A stretch of DNA of 64,000 bases, taken from the NCBI GenBank assembly GCA_021613375.1, contig JAJQXZ010000031.1, forward strand, positions 145,760-209,759, read 5' to 3'. Origin of the DNA: Megaleporinus macrocephalus (Eukaryota; Chordata; Actinopteri; Characiformes; Anostomidae). The position numbers and the translations under genes are program-made. This document shows, piece after piece, positions 1-13,065 of this stretch. The notes beneath the pieces were generated by a model that was not told the origin of the DNA, made no database searches, and saw only the letters and a program-made list of their open reading frames with translations. Each line of letters opens with the position of its first letter. The first letter of the stretch is position 1.

Positions 1-1316
1 ACTGTATAATGGAGCTGATGTGATGTGTATACTGATATAGATACTGTATAATGGAGCTGATGTGATGTGTAGACTGATATAGATACTGTATAATGGAGCT
101 GATGTGATGTGTAGACTGATATAGATACTGTATAATGGAGCTGATGTGATGTGTATTCTGATATAGATACTGTATAATGGAGGCTGATGTGATGTGTAGA
201 CTGATATAGATACTGTATAATGGAGCTGATGTGATGTGTATACTGATATAGATACTTGTATAATGGAGCTGATGTGATGTGTAGACTGATATAGATACTG
301 TATAATGGAGCTGATGTGATGTGTAGACTGATATAGATAATGTATAATGGAGCTGATGTGATGTGTAGACTGATATAGATACTGTATAATGGAGCTAATG
401 TGATGTGTATACTGATATAGATACTGTATAATGGAGCTGATGTGATGTGTAGACTGATATAGATACTGTGTAATTGGGCTGATGTGATGTGTATACTGAT
501 ATAGATACTGTATAATGGAGCTGGTGTGATGTGTAGACTGATACAGATACTGTATAATGGAGCTGATGTGATGTATAGACTGATATAGATACTGTATAAT
601 GGAGCTGGTGTGATGTGTAGACTGATATAGATACTGTATAATGAGGCTGATGTGATGTGTAGACTGATATAGATACTGTACAATGGAGCTGATGTGATGT
701 GTATACTGATATAGATACTGTATAATGGAGCTGATGTGATGTGTAGACTGATATAGATACTGTGTAATTGGGCTGATGTGATGTATAGACTGATATAGAT
801 ACTGTATAATGGAGCTGATGTGATGTGTATACTGATATAGATACTGTATAATGGAGCTGATGTGATGTGTAGACTGATATAGATACTGTGCAATTGGGCT
901 GATGTGATGTGTAGACTGATATAGATACTGTGTAATTGGGCTGATGTGTTGTGTAGACTGATATAGATACTGTATAATGGGGCTGATGTGATGTGTAGAC
1001 TGATATAGATACTGTATAATGGAGCTGGTGTGATGTGTAGACTGATATAGATACTGTATAATGGGGCTGATGTGATGTATAGACTGATATAGATACTGTA
1101 TAATTTGGCTGATGTGATGTATAGACTGATATAGATACTGTATAATGGAGCTGGTGTGATGTGTATACTGATATAGATACTGTATAATGGAGCTGTTGTG
1201 ATGTGTAGACTGATATAGATACTGTATAATGGAGCTGATGTGAATGCGTAGACTGATATAGACACTGTATAATGGAGCTGATGTGATGTGTAGACTGATA
1301 TAGATACTGTATAATG
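1..1316. repeat. 42-bp minisatellite array 1 (cut by window start)
   Basis: Tandem repeat with a 42-bp unit whose core is GATATAGATACTGTATAATG followed by GAGCTGATGTGATGTGTAGA. At least 31 units are present and the array runs off the left edge. It stops at TATAATG just before AACACCACACAAGG, as every array in this window does. Several units are off-register by one base (near 178, 254 and 1,232), unlike arrays 3-8. The last units carry GATGCGTAG and GACACTG variants shared with the ends of arrays 6 and 7. The minus strand is open in all three frames because 42 is divisible by three and the unit lacks minus-strand stops. I do not regard those ORFs as genes. Confidence 0.97.
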
Positions 1317-1535
1317 AACACCACACAAGGGCTAAGATAACAACTCAAATTACTTACAATGTAAATAAAGAAATACATTAAACAGACTATTACTACATGT
1401 TATTTGTAGTTTCATTTCTAATGAACTGGTCCTGGAATGGGGGGAAGGGAAGGTAACAGTTAGTCACGCCCCCCAATTCAGACTTTTATCTCAACTTGCC
1501 TTTCAGCATATTCCACTTCCTCACATCCACCAACA
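1317..1535 (+). promoter_or_regulatory. Conserved 219-bp upstream segment (putative promoter and 5' UTR) of LU gene copy 1
   Basis: This is the only non-satellite DNA between the minisatellite and the start codon, so the core promoter and 5' UTR should lie here unless the satellite contributes. It contains a purine run (GGGGGGAAGGGAAGG), a GC-box-like CACGCCCCCC, an ETS-like CACTTCCTC close to the ATG, and no convincing TATA box. The same segment precedes the other genes at 6795-7014, 13066-13284, 18414-18632, 23887-24105, 29401-29619, 34538-34756 and 43065-43283, nearly unchanged. Promoter activity is inferred from position and conservation only. Confidence 0.5.
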
Positions 1536-3674
1536 ATGAGTCTGCAGGTCACACTGGCGCTCATCTGCCTGCTTTTACCAAAAGGTATGAAACTTCATCT
1601 CCAGCAGGTGTGAAGAATGTTAGATACAGTATTACATTTACTTCAGCAGTTTAGCTCCTCAGTATAGTTTTACCAGCATGCTGTTAGTGAGTCTGACGTT
1701 GATATTTTAATAGTATAAGTTATTCAAGTGTAGGTTTGAGGATATCAGTTGCTTGACGAACTTTTAATAACTTTTATTGTCATTTTTGAAACCCCATCTA
1801 AGTTTGTTTACAAAATCTAGCAAAAACAGTGAGCAGGACTTCATACTAGAAGTTTAAATTTGTGTTTATGTAATTGGATCTGTTTTTAATGCTGGATTCT
1901 CGCTGTCCTCTAGCACTGACACTGAACTGTTATCAGTGTATCCAACCGGTTTCTGGAACATGCACAGATACTGCAGAATGTCCAGATCAGTGTTCCAGCA
2001 TAACCACTACTACCTACATAGGTAAGAATGACCTACATATACATATAAAAACAAACAGCTGAATGGCCTTAACAACAAAGCATTAGTCTACAAATTAGAG
2101 ATGCAGTGAGTTGGTGTGAGAGCTTTAAATACGGAGGCCTTGTAGCTTACCTGTAGATAGAAAGAAGAGCCGATGTTGTTCCAGTTGAAAAATATTGCTA
2201 AGGTAATGTCATAGCAGGAAATCTCAACCTTTAGTATCTGAAGAATCCCGTGTTCATATCTACAAAGCATAGCAGCCCACAAGACAACTCTTTTATACAT
2301 TTCGTCGCTGTCCAAAGAAAAACATGTACCTCTATTTTTTGTTGATTTTTATTTTTCTATATCTTTTGAAATGGGCGTTGACATTATGCATATTTCATAA
2401 TGAATGGACCAATAGAAATGCTCCAAAGTAGAATGGAGAAAATTCTGGTTCCATTGACTTACTAAGTAAAAGCAGTTTTGGGCCTCTCCTCTAAAGTTGC
2501 CGTTTTGGAGATGCTTGTTTTTCATTAGACAGCGATGAAGGAAGAATGAATGGACAAATGTACTGAGACCAAGATCGAGATAAACATCTGTTGCCATTTA
2601 CCAGGATGATGAAGATGAAACAAGGGTGGACATTTCAGCAAGACAAGCTTTTGTACAAAGTACTAAATAAATTTCAGTAAGCGTGTTCAATATTTTTCCC
2701 TGTGTCATTTCTCACGATGACATATAACTATCTGGTGGTCTTATAGATGAAAATACACTTATTGATGAGATAAAAGCTGTATGTTTATGTGTGTGTGTGA
2801 GTGTACAATTCCATTAAAGATTAAAGCATGTGCTGTGTTTACTAGCTGGTGCTCCAACAGAAGTCAACATGAAGACTTGCGGAGCAGCAGACATGTGTTT
2901 GACTGGGAGTCTAAATGTGGGACTCATAAAAACAACTATGAACACCAAATGCTGCAACACTGATCTCTGCAACCGTGAAACAATGCCAGGTAAATCCAGT
3001 ATCTCTGACTACTGTATAAAGAATGCTCATTATGAAGGTCCTCTCTTGTTATGTCTTATCCAAGCAGCCCTAGAGCTGATATAACCTGACATAATCAGAC
3101 TCCTGACACTGTTCAGGATGTGGATGTGTGATGTCCTATGAACAGCAGCGCTGGGTTAGTCTGTTTTGGATGTAAAGCAGTGAAATGCAGAGAAGATGAT
3201 ACTAAAGCTCTTCACTGAACTCTTCACCTGTACAGCTTTAACCAATAGGGTCTCCAAATGGGAGGCAGTGTTACACCTGTAATAGCGATGACTGCACAGG
3301 AACTGTGAACTGTGAGGGGGATGAAGATCAGTGCATCAAAATTAGAGGTGAAAACTAGCAAATATTCTCTCATCAACATTCAATATTTATAATTAGGGGT
3401 GTTTCATTTTATCTGATTTTGTTTTTATCTGTCTAAAAGCGCTCTAACAACTCTCTCCCCTTTAACTCGGTGAACTCTGGAGGTGTTAACGTGAAAATGA
3501 AAGGATGTGCGAGCAAGAGTTTCTGTACCGGTGACGCTTCAAGCATGCAGGCTGCTGGAGGTCGGTGGAAGTGTGAGCTGCTGTAGTGGGAACCTGTGTA
3601 ACGGCGCTGCAGGGGTTAAGCTGAGTCTCCTCTTCATGCTGGTTCCTCTGTTGTCCTCCATCCTCTTCTTCTGA
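1536..3674 (+). CDS. LU gene copy 1 (type B), two-domain Ly6/uPAR-like GPI protein, frameshifted in this sequence
   Basis: Exons are 1536-1584, 1914-2021, 2846-2989, 3236-3347 and nominally 3471-3674; the poly(A) signal AATAAA is at 3805-3810. Domain layout is described under copy 2. This is a type B copy: exon 3 ends with NRETMP, and the exon 5 acceptor reads CTCGG instead of CTCAG. The next AG, at 3481-3482, would start exon 5 at 3483 in frame, removing four residues (VNSG). Two single-base insertions break the frame: an extra A at about 3240 in exon 4 (112 nt instead of 111) and an extra G at about 3560 in exon 5 (204 instead of 203). No other copy has them. Similar one-base indels occur in the introns and satellites around this copy, so sequencing error is the likelier cause. 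True pseudogenisation cannot be excluded. Confidence 0.65.
2095..2605. repeat. Probable non-autonomous DNA-transposon-like repeat inside intron 2
   Basis: Most of intron 2 resembles a dispersed fish repeat known to me from phrases such as GTCCAAAGAAAAACATGTAC and GGTTCCATTGACTTAC. It is present in all eight copies about 560 to 1,070 bp after each ATG, for example 19191-19704 in copy 4, so it predates the amplification. Its left edge (AGAGATGCAGTGAGTTG) recurs at 45,883-45,899, just beyond the array. The short ORFs here on both strands have no domain support. Class assignment is a guess from memory of similar sequence. Confidence 0.35.
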
Positions 3675-3810
3675 ACTCTCTGCTGATCAAACATCTTCTT
3701 ACCAGTTCGTTTTTTTGCCTTTACGTCTCGCAGAGTCGTGTATAACAAGATGACCAAACGCAGAGACTGAAATATAATGATGTTAATGTAACCAGAACAA
3801 CTTCAATAAA

Positions 3811-5295
3811 CAGTGTGGTGACTAAAAGTAGTCCAGACTTTTTATTCTAGCATATACTATAAACTGCTTTAAAAATTGAATGTGCACTGACCATTACATA
3901 TCATTATTTGTACTATTATTATTACTATTATTATTATTATTTTACAATGTTGAGTAGAAAAGAAAAGGTTGAAGTGAAAAAAAACATTTTATTAATTTAC
4001 TGTAAGTTTTTAATATGAGCACATTGCTACTATGTATAGGCCACTAAATCCATTTAGAACATACATGTACCATGAAGTGTGTCACTTACACGTACTAGAA
4101 ATATGAAACAATAGTACATTCACAACACTATGAACTTAAATCTTAAATGGGTCATTAATATTTGTGAGTCACTATTTTAGCAGTCTAGCACAGCGTGTTG
4201 GAGTTGAAATGAAATAATTATAAATAAGTTATTATGTATAAGTACAGATTTTCATTTAATTTTCATGTAATTATTTCATTACATAATTTTAATTTTATTT
4301 TAATTACTGCTGAATGGTTTAAAAGAATAATAACTTTGAGAGTGTCTAAATATTTATGGATCCAACGGCAGTTACAGTGTAATCAGTGTTACAGATGCAG
4401 GTGAGCACAGTGTTAGAGGAGTCTTCATCCAAGAGCTTTATAAGTATAACATGTTCAGTACTTATAGAGACGCTGCTGCTGAGTTCCTTTATAGGGCGTT
4501 TTCACACCTGTAGTTCGTTTCAATGGTCTGGATCAGTTAATGAGTTTGTTTACTTGAAGCATTTCCCCCTCGGTTTGATTCATTTTCACACAGGCAAAAA
4601 CCTAAACGCACCATAATGCGCCTCAACAAACCACGTGAGCACTGCTAGTCCACGTGAGGCCTCGGTTCATTGTCCTCACTTGGTTAGCTGTTACAGTTAT
4701 CCACTTCTCTGTTTATGCAACCCGCTACATCCCATAATACAAAGCATTACAGATACAGGCCAGGTGGGGGGCGGAGACACAAGAAGGACATGATTAAAAC
4801 AGAACCACGTGGCGTAAACAGAAGCACGAGAGACTGACAGGATGTTAACACGAACTTAGACAGGGGAGGACGAGCAGGGCGTGGCAATCGCAGTAAAGAC
4901 ACATCGCAATATCATTATTGATTCATGCCTGGCTATATATATACATATATAGACACATAAACTCATCTCCAAAGAACTTGGGACTGGGGCAACAAAAGAC
5001 TAGTAAAGAAACTAAACTTGATGCCGCTTTGAGTGGGTCTAGATCTACTGCATATTTATAGGTTCATTTACCTCAGACTGTTAGCTTAGTGATACTAGGG
5101 CATATCAGTTACATTGTGTATGTATGTTTCATTAATAGCTAAAGCTACAAAACAGAATGCTGAATAGCACACAGTAAGCTTTGTAGGCTTCCGATAACCT
5201 TATTTTCAGACCCTTAGCAGCTTAGAGGAGCCCAAACATTGAGGGAACTAGTTATTTAACTTGTTACATAGTCTGACATTATTTACTTAACAACT
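3811..5295. other. Unit 1 3' spacer, no gene seen
   Basis: AT-rich DNA between the poly(A) signal and array 2. It holds an ATT microsatellite near 3,910-3,945 and a TATATA tract near 4,935-4,950. A segment at about 4,493-4,625 (TTTCACACCTGTAGTTCGTT, later TTTTCACACAGGCAAAAACC) resembles a non-autonomous DNA element common in fish. The short ORF at 4,386-4,616 lies partly inside it and looks spurious. The marker ACTAGGGCA (5,093) is shared only with unit 4. Confidence 0.6.
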
Positions 5296-6794
5296 AGACT
5301 GATATAGATACTGTATAATGGAGCTGATGTGATGTGTAGACTGATATAGACACTGTATAATGGGGCTGGTGTGATGTAATAGACTGATATAGACACTGTA
5401 TAATGGAGCTGATGTGATGTGTATTCTGATATAGATACTGTATAATGGAGCTGATGTGATGTGTAGACTGATATAGATACTGTATAATGGAGCTGATGTG
5501 ATGTGTATACTGATATAGATACTGTATAATGGAGCTGATGTGATGTGTAGACTGATATAGATACTGTATAATGGAGCTGATGTGATGTGTAGACTGATAT
5601 AGATACTGTATAATGGAGCTGATGTGATGTGTAGACTGATATAGATACTGTATAATGGAGCTGATGTGATGTGTAGACTGATATAAATACTGTATAATGG
5701 GGCTGATGTGATGTGTAGACTGATATAGATACTGTATAATGGAGCTAATGTGATGTGTATACTGATATAGATACTGTATAATGGAGCTGATGTGATGTGT
5801 ATACCTGATATAGATACTGTGTAATTGGGCTGATGTGATGTGTATACTGATATAGATACTGTATAATGGAGCTGGTGTGATGTGTAGACTGATATAGATA
5901 CTGTATAAATGGAGCTGATGTGATGTATAGACTGATATAGATACTGTATAATGGAGCTGGTGTGATGTGTAGACTGATATAGATACTGTATAATGAGGCT
6001 GATGTGATGTGTAGACTGATATACATACTGTACAATGGAGCTGATGTGATGTGTATACTGATATAGATACTGTATAATGGAGCTGATGTGATGTGTAGAC
6101 TGATATAGATACTGTGTAATTGGGCTGATTGTGTTGTGTAGACTGATATAGATACTGTATAATGGAGCTGATGTGATGTGTAGACTGATATCGATACTGT
6201 ATAATGGAGCTGGTGTGATGTGTAGACTGATATAGATACTGTGTAATTGGGCTGATGTGATGTATAGACTGATATAGATACTGTATAATGGAGCTGATGT
6301 GATGTGTATACTGATATAGATACTGTATAATGGAGCTGATGTGATGTGTAGGACTGATATAGATACTGTGCAATTGGCTGATGTGATGTGTAGACTGATA
6401 TAGATACTGTGTAATTGGGCTGATGTGTTGTGTAGACTGATATAGATACTGTATAATGGGGCTGATGTGATGTTAGACTGATATAGATACTGTATAATGG
6501 AGCTGGTGTGATGTGTAGACTGATATAGATACTGTATAATGGGGCTGATGTGATGTATAGACTGATATAGATACTGTATAATTTGGCTGATGTGATGTAT
6601 AGACTGATATAGATACTGTATAATGGAGCTGGAGTGATGTGTATACTGATATAGATACTGTATAATGGAGCTGTTGTGATGTGTTAGACTGATATAGATA
6701 CTGTATAATGGAGCTGATGTGATGTGTAGACTGATATAGATACTGTATAATGGAGCTGATGTGATGTGTAGACTGATATAGATACTGTATAATG
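5296..6794. repeat. 42-bp minisatellite array 2
   Basis: About 36 units. The variant order matches array 5 closely (for example GTATACTGATAT then TGTGTAATTGGG near 5,800-5,830), but this array carries about ten extra or missing single bases (near 5,377, 5,813, 5,910, 6,131, 6,352, 6,376, 6,473 and 6,683) that array 5 lacks. Confidence 0.97.
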
Positions 6795-7014
6795 AACACC
6801 ACACAAGGGCTAAGATAACAACTCAAATTACTTACAATGTAAATAAAGAAATACATTAAACAGACTATTACTACATGTTATTTGTAGTTTCATTTCTAAT
6901 GAACTGGTCCTGGAATGGGGGGAAGGGGAAGGTAACAGTTAGTCACGCCCCCCAATTCAGACTTTTATCTCAACTTGCCTTTCAGCATATTCCACTTCCT
7001 CACATCCACCAACA

Positions 7015-9156
7015 ATGAGTCTGCAGGTCACACTGGCGCTCATCTGCCTGCTTTTACCAAAAGGTATGAAACTTCATCTCCAGCAGGTGTGAAGAATGTT
7101 AGATACAGTATTACATTTACTTCAGCAGTTTAGCTCCTCAGTATAGTTTTACCAGCATGCTGTTAGTGAGTCTGACGTTGATATTTTAATAGTATAAGTT
7201 ATTCAAGTGTAGGTTTGAGGATATCAGTTGCTTGACGGAACTTTTAATAACTTTTATTGTCATTTTTGAAACCCCATCTAAGTTTGTTTACAAAAATCTA
7301 GCAAAACAGTGAGCAGGGACTTCATACTAGAAGTTTAAATTTGTGTTTATGTAATTGGATCTGTTTTTAATGCTGGATTCTCGCTGTCCTCTAGCACTGA
7401 CACTGAACTGTTATCAGTGTATCCAACCGGTTTCTGGAACATGCACAGATACTGCAGAATGTCCAGATCAGTGTTCCAGCATAACCACTACTACCTACAT
7501 AGGTAAGAATGACCTACATATACATATAAAAACAAACAGCTGAATGGCCTTAACAACAAAGCATTAGTCTACAAATTAGAGATGCAGTGAGTTGGTGTGA
7601 GAGCTTTAAATACGGAGGCCTTGTAGGCTTACCTGTAGATAGAAAGAAGAGCCGATGTTGTTCCAGTTGAAAAATATTGCTAAGGTAATGTCATAGCAGG
7701 AAATCTCAACCTTTAGTATCTGAAGAATCCCGTGTTCATATCTACAAAGCATAGCAGCCCACAAGACAACTCTTTTTATACATTTCGTCGCTGTCCAAAG
7801 AAAAACATGTACCTCTATTTTTTGTTGATTTTTATTTTTCTATATCTTTTGAAATGGGCGTTGACATTATGCATATTTCATAATGAATGGACCAATAGAA
7901 ATGCTCCAAAGTAGAATGGAGAAAATTCTGGTTCCATTGACTTACTAAGTAAAAGCAGTTTTGGGCCTCTCCTCTAAAGTTGCCGTTTTGGAGATGCTTG
8001 TTTTTCATTAGACAGCGATGAAGGAAGAATGAATGGACAAATGTACTGAGACCAAGATCGAGATAAACATCTGTTGCCATTTACCAGGATGATGAAGATG
8101 AAACAAGGGTGGACATTTCAGCAAGACAAGCTTTTGTACAAAGTACTAAATAAATTTCAGTAAGCGTGTTCAATATTTTTTCCCTGTGTCATTTCTCACG
8201 ATGACATATAACTATCTGGTGGTCTTATAGATGAAAATACACTTATTGATGAGATAAAAGCTGTATGTTTATGTGTGTGTGTGAGTGTACAATTCCATTA
8301 AAGATTAAAGCATGTGCTGTGTTTACTAGCTGGTGCTCCAACAGAAGTCAACATGAAGACTTGCGGAGCAGCAGACATGTGTTTGACTGGGAGTCTAAAT
8401 GTGGGACTCATAAAAACAACTATGAACACCAAATGCTGCAACACTGATCTCTGCAACAACCAAGCAGTGCCAGGTAAAGCCAGCAGCTCTGACTACTGTA
8501 TAAAGAGTGCTCATTATGAAGGTCCTCTCTTGTTATGTCTTATCCAAGCAGCCCTAGAGCTGATATAACCTGACATAATCAGACTCCTGACACTGTTCAG
8601 GATGTGGATGTGTGATGTCCTATGAACAGCAGCGCTGGGTTTAGTCTGTTTTGGGATGTAAAGCAGTGAAATGCAGAGAAGATGATACTAAAGCTCTTCA
8701 CTGAACTCTTCACCTGTACAGCTTTACCAATAGGGTCTCCAAATGGGAGGCAGTGTTACACCTGTAATAGCGACGACTGCACAGGAACTGTGAACTGTGA
8801 GGGGGATGAAGATCAGTGCATCAAAATTAGAGGTGAAAACTAGCAAATATTCTCTCATCAACATTCAATATTATAATTAGGGTGTTTCATTTTATCTGAT
8901 TTTCTTTTTATCTGTCTAAAAGCGCTCTAACAACTCTCTCCCCTTTAACTCAGTGAACTCTGGAGGTGTTAACGTAAAAATGAAAGGATGTGCGAGCAAG
9001 AGTTTCTGTACCGGTGACGCTTCAAGCACGCAGGCTGCTGGAGTCGGTGGAAGTGTGAGCTGCTGTAGTGGGAACCTGTGTAACGGCGCTGCAGGGGTTA
9101 AGCTGAGTCTCCTCTTCATGCTGGTTCCTCTGTTGTCCTCCATCCTCTTCTTCTGA
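7015..9156 (+). CDS. LU gene copy 2 (type A), two-domain Ly6/uPAR-like GPI-anchored protein
   Basis: Exons are 7015-7063, 7395-7502, 8330-8473, 8722-8832 and 8954-9156, all with GT-AG borders in phase 1, giving 204 residues; AATAAA is at 9286-9291. Residues 1-17 (MSLQVTLALICLLLPKA) form a signal peptide. Domain 1 (about 18-95) opens with NCYQC and closes with CCNTDLCN, with ten cysteines. Domain 2 (about 111-181) opens with QCYTC and closes with CCSGNLCN, also ten cysteines. The tail KLSLLFMLVPLLSSILFF after NGAAG fits a GPI signal. This layout matches fish uPAR-like or PLA2-inhibitor/PINLYP-like proteins, expected on the outer cell surface with disulfide-bonded three-finger folds. The ligand is unknown. 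As type A it has NNQAVP at the end of exon 3 and an intact CAG acceptor before exon 5. It shares GTCGTGTTAACAAG in the 3' UTR only with copy 5. Confidence 0.88.
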
Positions 9157-9291
9157 ACTCTCTGCTGATCAAACATCTTCTTACCAGTTCGTTTTTTTGC
9201 CTTTACGTCTCGCAGAGTCGTGTTAACAAGATGACCAAACGCAGAGACTGAAATATAATGATGTTAATGTAACCAGAACAACTTCAATAAA

Positions 9292-10772
9292 CAGTGTGGT
9301 GACTAAAAGTAGTCCAGACTTTTTATTCTAGCATATACTATAAACTGCTTTAAAAATTGAATGTGCACTGACCATTACATATCATTATTTGTACTATTAT
9401 TATTACTATTATTATTATTATTTTACAATGTTGAGTAGAAAAGAAAAGGTTGAAGTGAAAAAAAACATTTATTAATTTACTGTAAGTTTTTAATATGAGC
9501 ACATTGCTACTATGTATAGGCCACTAAATCCATTTAGAACATACATGTACCATGAAGTGTGTCACTTACACGTACTAGAAATATGAAACAATAGTACATT
9601 CACAACACTATGAACTTAAATCTTAAATGGGTCATTAATATTTGTGAGTCACTATTTTAGCAGTCTAGCACAGCGTGTTGGAGTTGAAATGAAATAATTA
9701 TAAATAAGTTATTATGTATAAGTACAGATTTTCATTTAATTTTCATGTAATTATTTCATTACATAATTTAATTTTATTTTAATTACTGCTGAATGGTTAA
9801 AAGAATAATAACTTTGAGAGTGTCTAAATATTTATGGATCCAACGGCAGTTACAGTGTAATCAGTGTTACAGATGCAGGTGAGCACAGTGTTAGAGGAGT
9901 CTTCATCCAAGAGCTTTATAAGTATAACATGTTCAGTACTTATAGAGACGCTGCTGCTGAGTTCCTTTATAGGGCGTTTTCACACCTGTAGTTCGTTTCA
10001 ATGGTCTGGATCAGTTAATGAGTTTGTTTACTTGAAGCATTTCCCCCTCGGTTTGATTCATTTTCACACAGGCAAAAACCTAAACGCACCATAATGCGCC
10101 TCAACAAACCACGTGAGCACTGCTAGTCCACGTGAGGCCTCGGTTCATTGTCCTCACTTGGTTAGCTGTTACAGTTATCCACTTCTCTGTTTATGCAACC
10201 CGCTACATCCCATAATACAAAGCATTACAGATACAGGCCAGGTGGGGGGCGGAGACACAAGAAGGACATGATTAAAACAGAACCACGTGGCGTAAACAGA
10301 AGCACGAGAGACTGACAGGATGTTAACACGAACTTAGACAGGGGAGGACGAGCAGGGCGTGGCAATCGCAGTAAAGACACATCGCAATATCATTATTGAT
10401 TCATGCCTGGCTATATATATACATATATAGACACATAAACTCATCTCCAAAGAACTTGGGACTGGGGCAACAAAAGACTAGTAAAGAAACTAAACTTGAT
10501 GCCGCTTTGAGTGGGTCTAGATCTACTGCATATTTATAGGTTCATTTACCTCAGACTGTTAGCTTAGTGATACTAGTGCATATCAGTTACATTGTGTATG
10601 TATGTTTCATTAATAGCTAAAGCTACAAAACAGAATGCTGAATAGCACACAGTAAGCTTTGTAGGCTTCCGATAACCTTATTTTCAGACCCTTAGCAGCT
10701 TAGAGGAGCCCAAACATTGAGGAACTAGTTATTTAACTTGTTACATAGTCTGACATTATTTACTTAACAACT
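9292..10772. other. Unit 2 3' spacer, no gene seen
   Basis: Same content as the unit 1 spacer (ATT microsatellite, DNA-element-like segment near 9,970-10,105, TATATA tract near 10,415). It lacks one T in the run after AAAAAAAACA at about 9,468, among the last isolated indels of the error-rich left part of the window. Carries ACTAGTGCA rather than the ACTAGGGCA of units 1 and 4. Confidence 0.6.
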
Positions 10773-13065
10773 AGACTGATATAGATACTGTATAATGGAG
10801 CTGATGTGATGTGTAGACTGATATAGACACTGTATAATGGGGCTGGTGTGATGTATAGACTGATATAGACACTGTATAATGGAGCTGATGTGATGTGTAT
10901 TCTGATATAGATACTGTATAATGGAGCTGGTGTGATGTGTAGACTGATATAGATACTGTATAATGGAGCTGATGTGATGTATAGACTGATATAGATACTG
11001 TATAATGGAGCTGGTGTGATGTGTAGACTGATATAGATACTGTATAATGAGGCTGATGTGATGTGTAGACTGATATAGATACTGTACAATGGAGCTGATG
11101 TGATGTGTATACTGATATAGATACTGTATAATGGAGCTGATGTGATGTGTAGACTGATATAGATACTGTGTAATTGGGCTGATGTGTTGTGTAGACTGAT
11201 ATAGATACTGTATAATGGAGCTGATGTGATGTGTAGACTGATATCGATACTGTATAATGGAGCTGGTGTGATGTGTAGACTGATATAGATACTGTGTAAT
11301 TGGGCTGATGTGATGTATAGACTGATATAGATACTGTATAATGGAGCTGATGTGATGTGTATACTGATATAGATACTGTATAATGGAGCTGATGTGATGT
11401 GTAGACTGATATAGGTACTGTGCAATTGGGCTGATGTGATGTGTAGACTGATATAGATACTGTGTAATTGGGCTGATGTGTTGTGTAGACTGATATAGAT
11501 ACTGTATAATGGGGCTGATGTGATGTGTAGACTGATATAGATACTGTATAATGGAGCTGGTGTGATGTGTAGACTGATATAGATACTGTATAATGGGGCT
11601 GATGTGATGTATAGACTGATATAGATACTGTATAATTTGGCTGATGTGATGTATAGACTGATATAGATACTGTATAATGGAGCTGGTGTGATGTGTATAC
11701 TGATATAGATACTGTATAATGGAGCTGTTGTGATGTGTAGACTGATATAGATACTGTATAATGGAGCTGATGTGATGCGTAGACTGATATAGATACTGTA
11801 TAATGGAGCTGATGTGATGTGTAGACTGATATAGATACTGTATAATGGAGCTGATGTGATGTGTAGACTGATATAGATACTGTATAATGGAGCTGATGTG
11901 ATGTGTAGACTGATATAGATACTGTATAATGGAGCTGATGTGATGTGTAGACTGATATAAATACTGTATAATGGGGCTGATGTGATGTGTAGACTGATAT
12001 AGATACTGTATAATGGAGCTAATGTGATGTGTACACTGATATAGATACTGTATAATGGAGCTGATGTGATGTGTAGACTGATATAGATACTGTGTAATTG
12101 GGCTGATGTGATGTGTATACTGATATAGATACTGTATAATGGAGCTGGTGTGATGTGTAGACTGATATAGATACTGTATAATGGAGCTGATGTGATGTAT
12201 AGACTGATATAGATACTGTATAATGGAGCTGGTGTGATGTGTAGACTGATATAGATACTGTATAATGAGGCTGATGTGATGTGTAGACTGATATACATAC
12301 TGTACAATGGAGCTGATGTGATGTGTATACTGATATAGATACTGTATAATGGAGCTGATGTGATGTGTAGACTGATATAGATACTGTGTAATTGGGCTGA
12401 TGTGTTGTGTAGACTGATATAGATACTGTATAATGGAGCTGATGTGATGTGTAGACTGATATCGATACTGTATAATGGAGCTGGTGTGATGTGTAGACTG
12501 ATATAGATACTGTGTAATTGGGCTGATGTGATGTATAGACTGATATAGATACTGTATAATGGAGCTGATGTGATGTGTATACTGATATAGATACTGTATA
12601 ATGGAGCTGATGTGATGTGTAGACTGATATAGATACTGTGCAATTGGGCTGATGTGATGTGTAGACTGATATAGATACTGTGTAATTGGGCTGATGTGTT
12701 GTGTAGACTGATATAGATACTGTATAATGGGGCTGATGTGATGTGTAGACTGATATAGATACTGTATAATGGAGCTGGTGTGATGTGTAGACTGATATAG
12801 ATACTGTATAATGGGGCTGATGTGATGTATAGACTGATATAGATACTGTATAATTTGGCTGATGTGATGTATAGACTGATATAGATACTGTATAATGGAG
12901 CTGGTGTGATGTGTATACTGATATAGATACTGTATAATGGAGCTGTTGTGATGTGTAGACTGATATAGATACTGTATAATGGAGCTGATGTGATGTGTAG
13001 ACTGATATAGATACTGTATAATGGAGCTGATGTGATGTGTAGACTGATATAGATACTGTATAATG
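10773..13065. repeat. 42-bp minisatellite array 3
   Basis: About 54.6 units, in perfect register throughout. A rare TGTACAATGG unit recurs at 11,083 and 12,301, exactly 1,218 bp (29 units) apart, and the flanking variants repeat in the same order. The array therefore contains an internal higher-order duplication. One internal unit has the GATGCGTAG variant (11,771) that sits at the very end of arrays 1, 6 and 7. Confidence 0.97.

Noticed and set aside
1..1316. CRISPR-like array
   Set aside because: Units are directly adjacent 42-bp tandem repeats without unique spacers, in a eukaryotic setting.
2088..2597. 60-82-codon ORFs on both strands inside intron 2 of each copy
   Set aside because: They lie within a repeat-like intron between well-supported exons and have no recognised motif; recurrence only reflects duplication of the unit.
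8265..8568. Overlapping 60- and 84-codon ORFs around exon 3 as independent genes
   Set aside because: They read through exon 3 and flanking intron; the splice borders and LU cysteine pattern place exon 3 in the larger gene.
8953..9156. 67-codon ORF (starting MNSGG) as a separate small gene
   Set aside because: It is exon 5 of the LU gene: it begins at the splice junction and contains the second half of domain 2 and the GPI tail.
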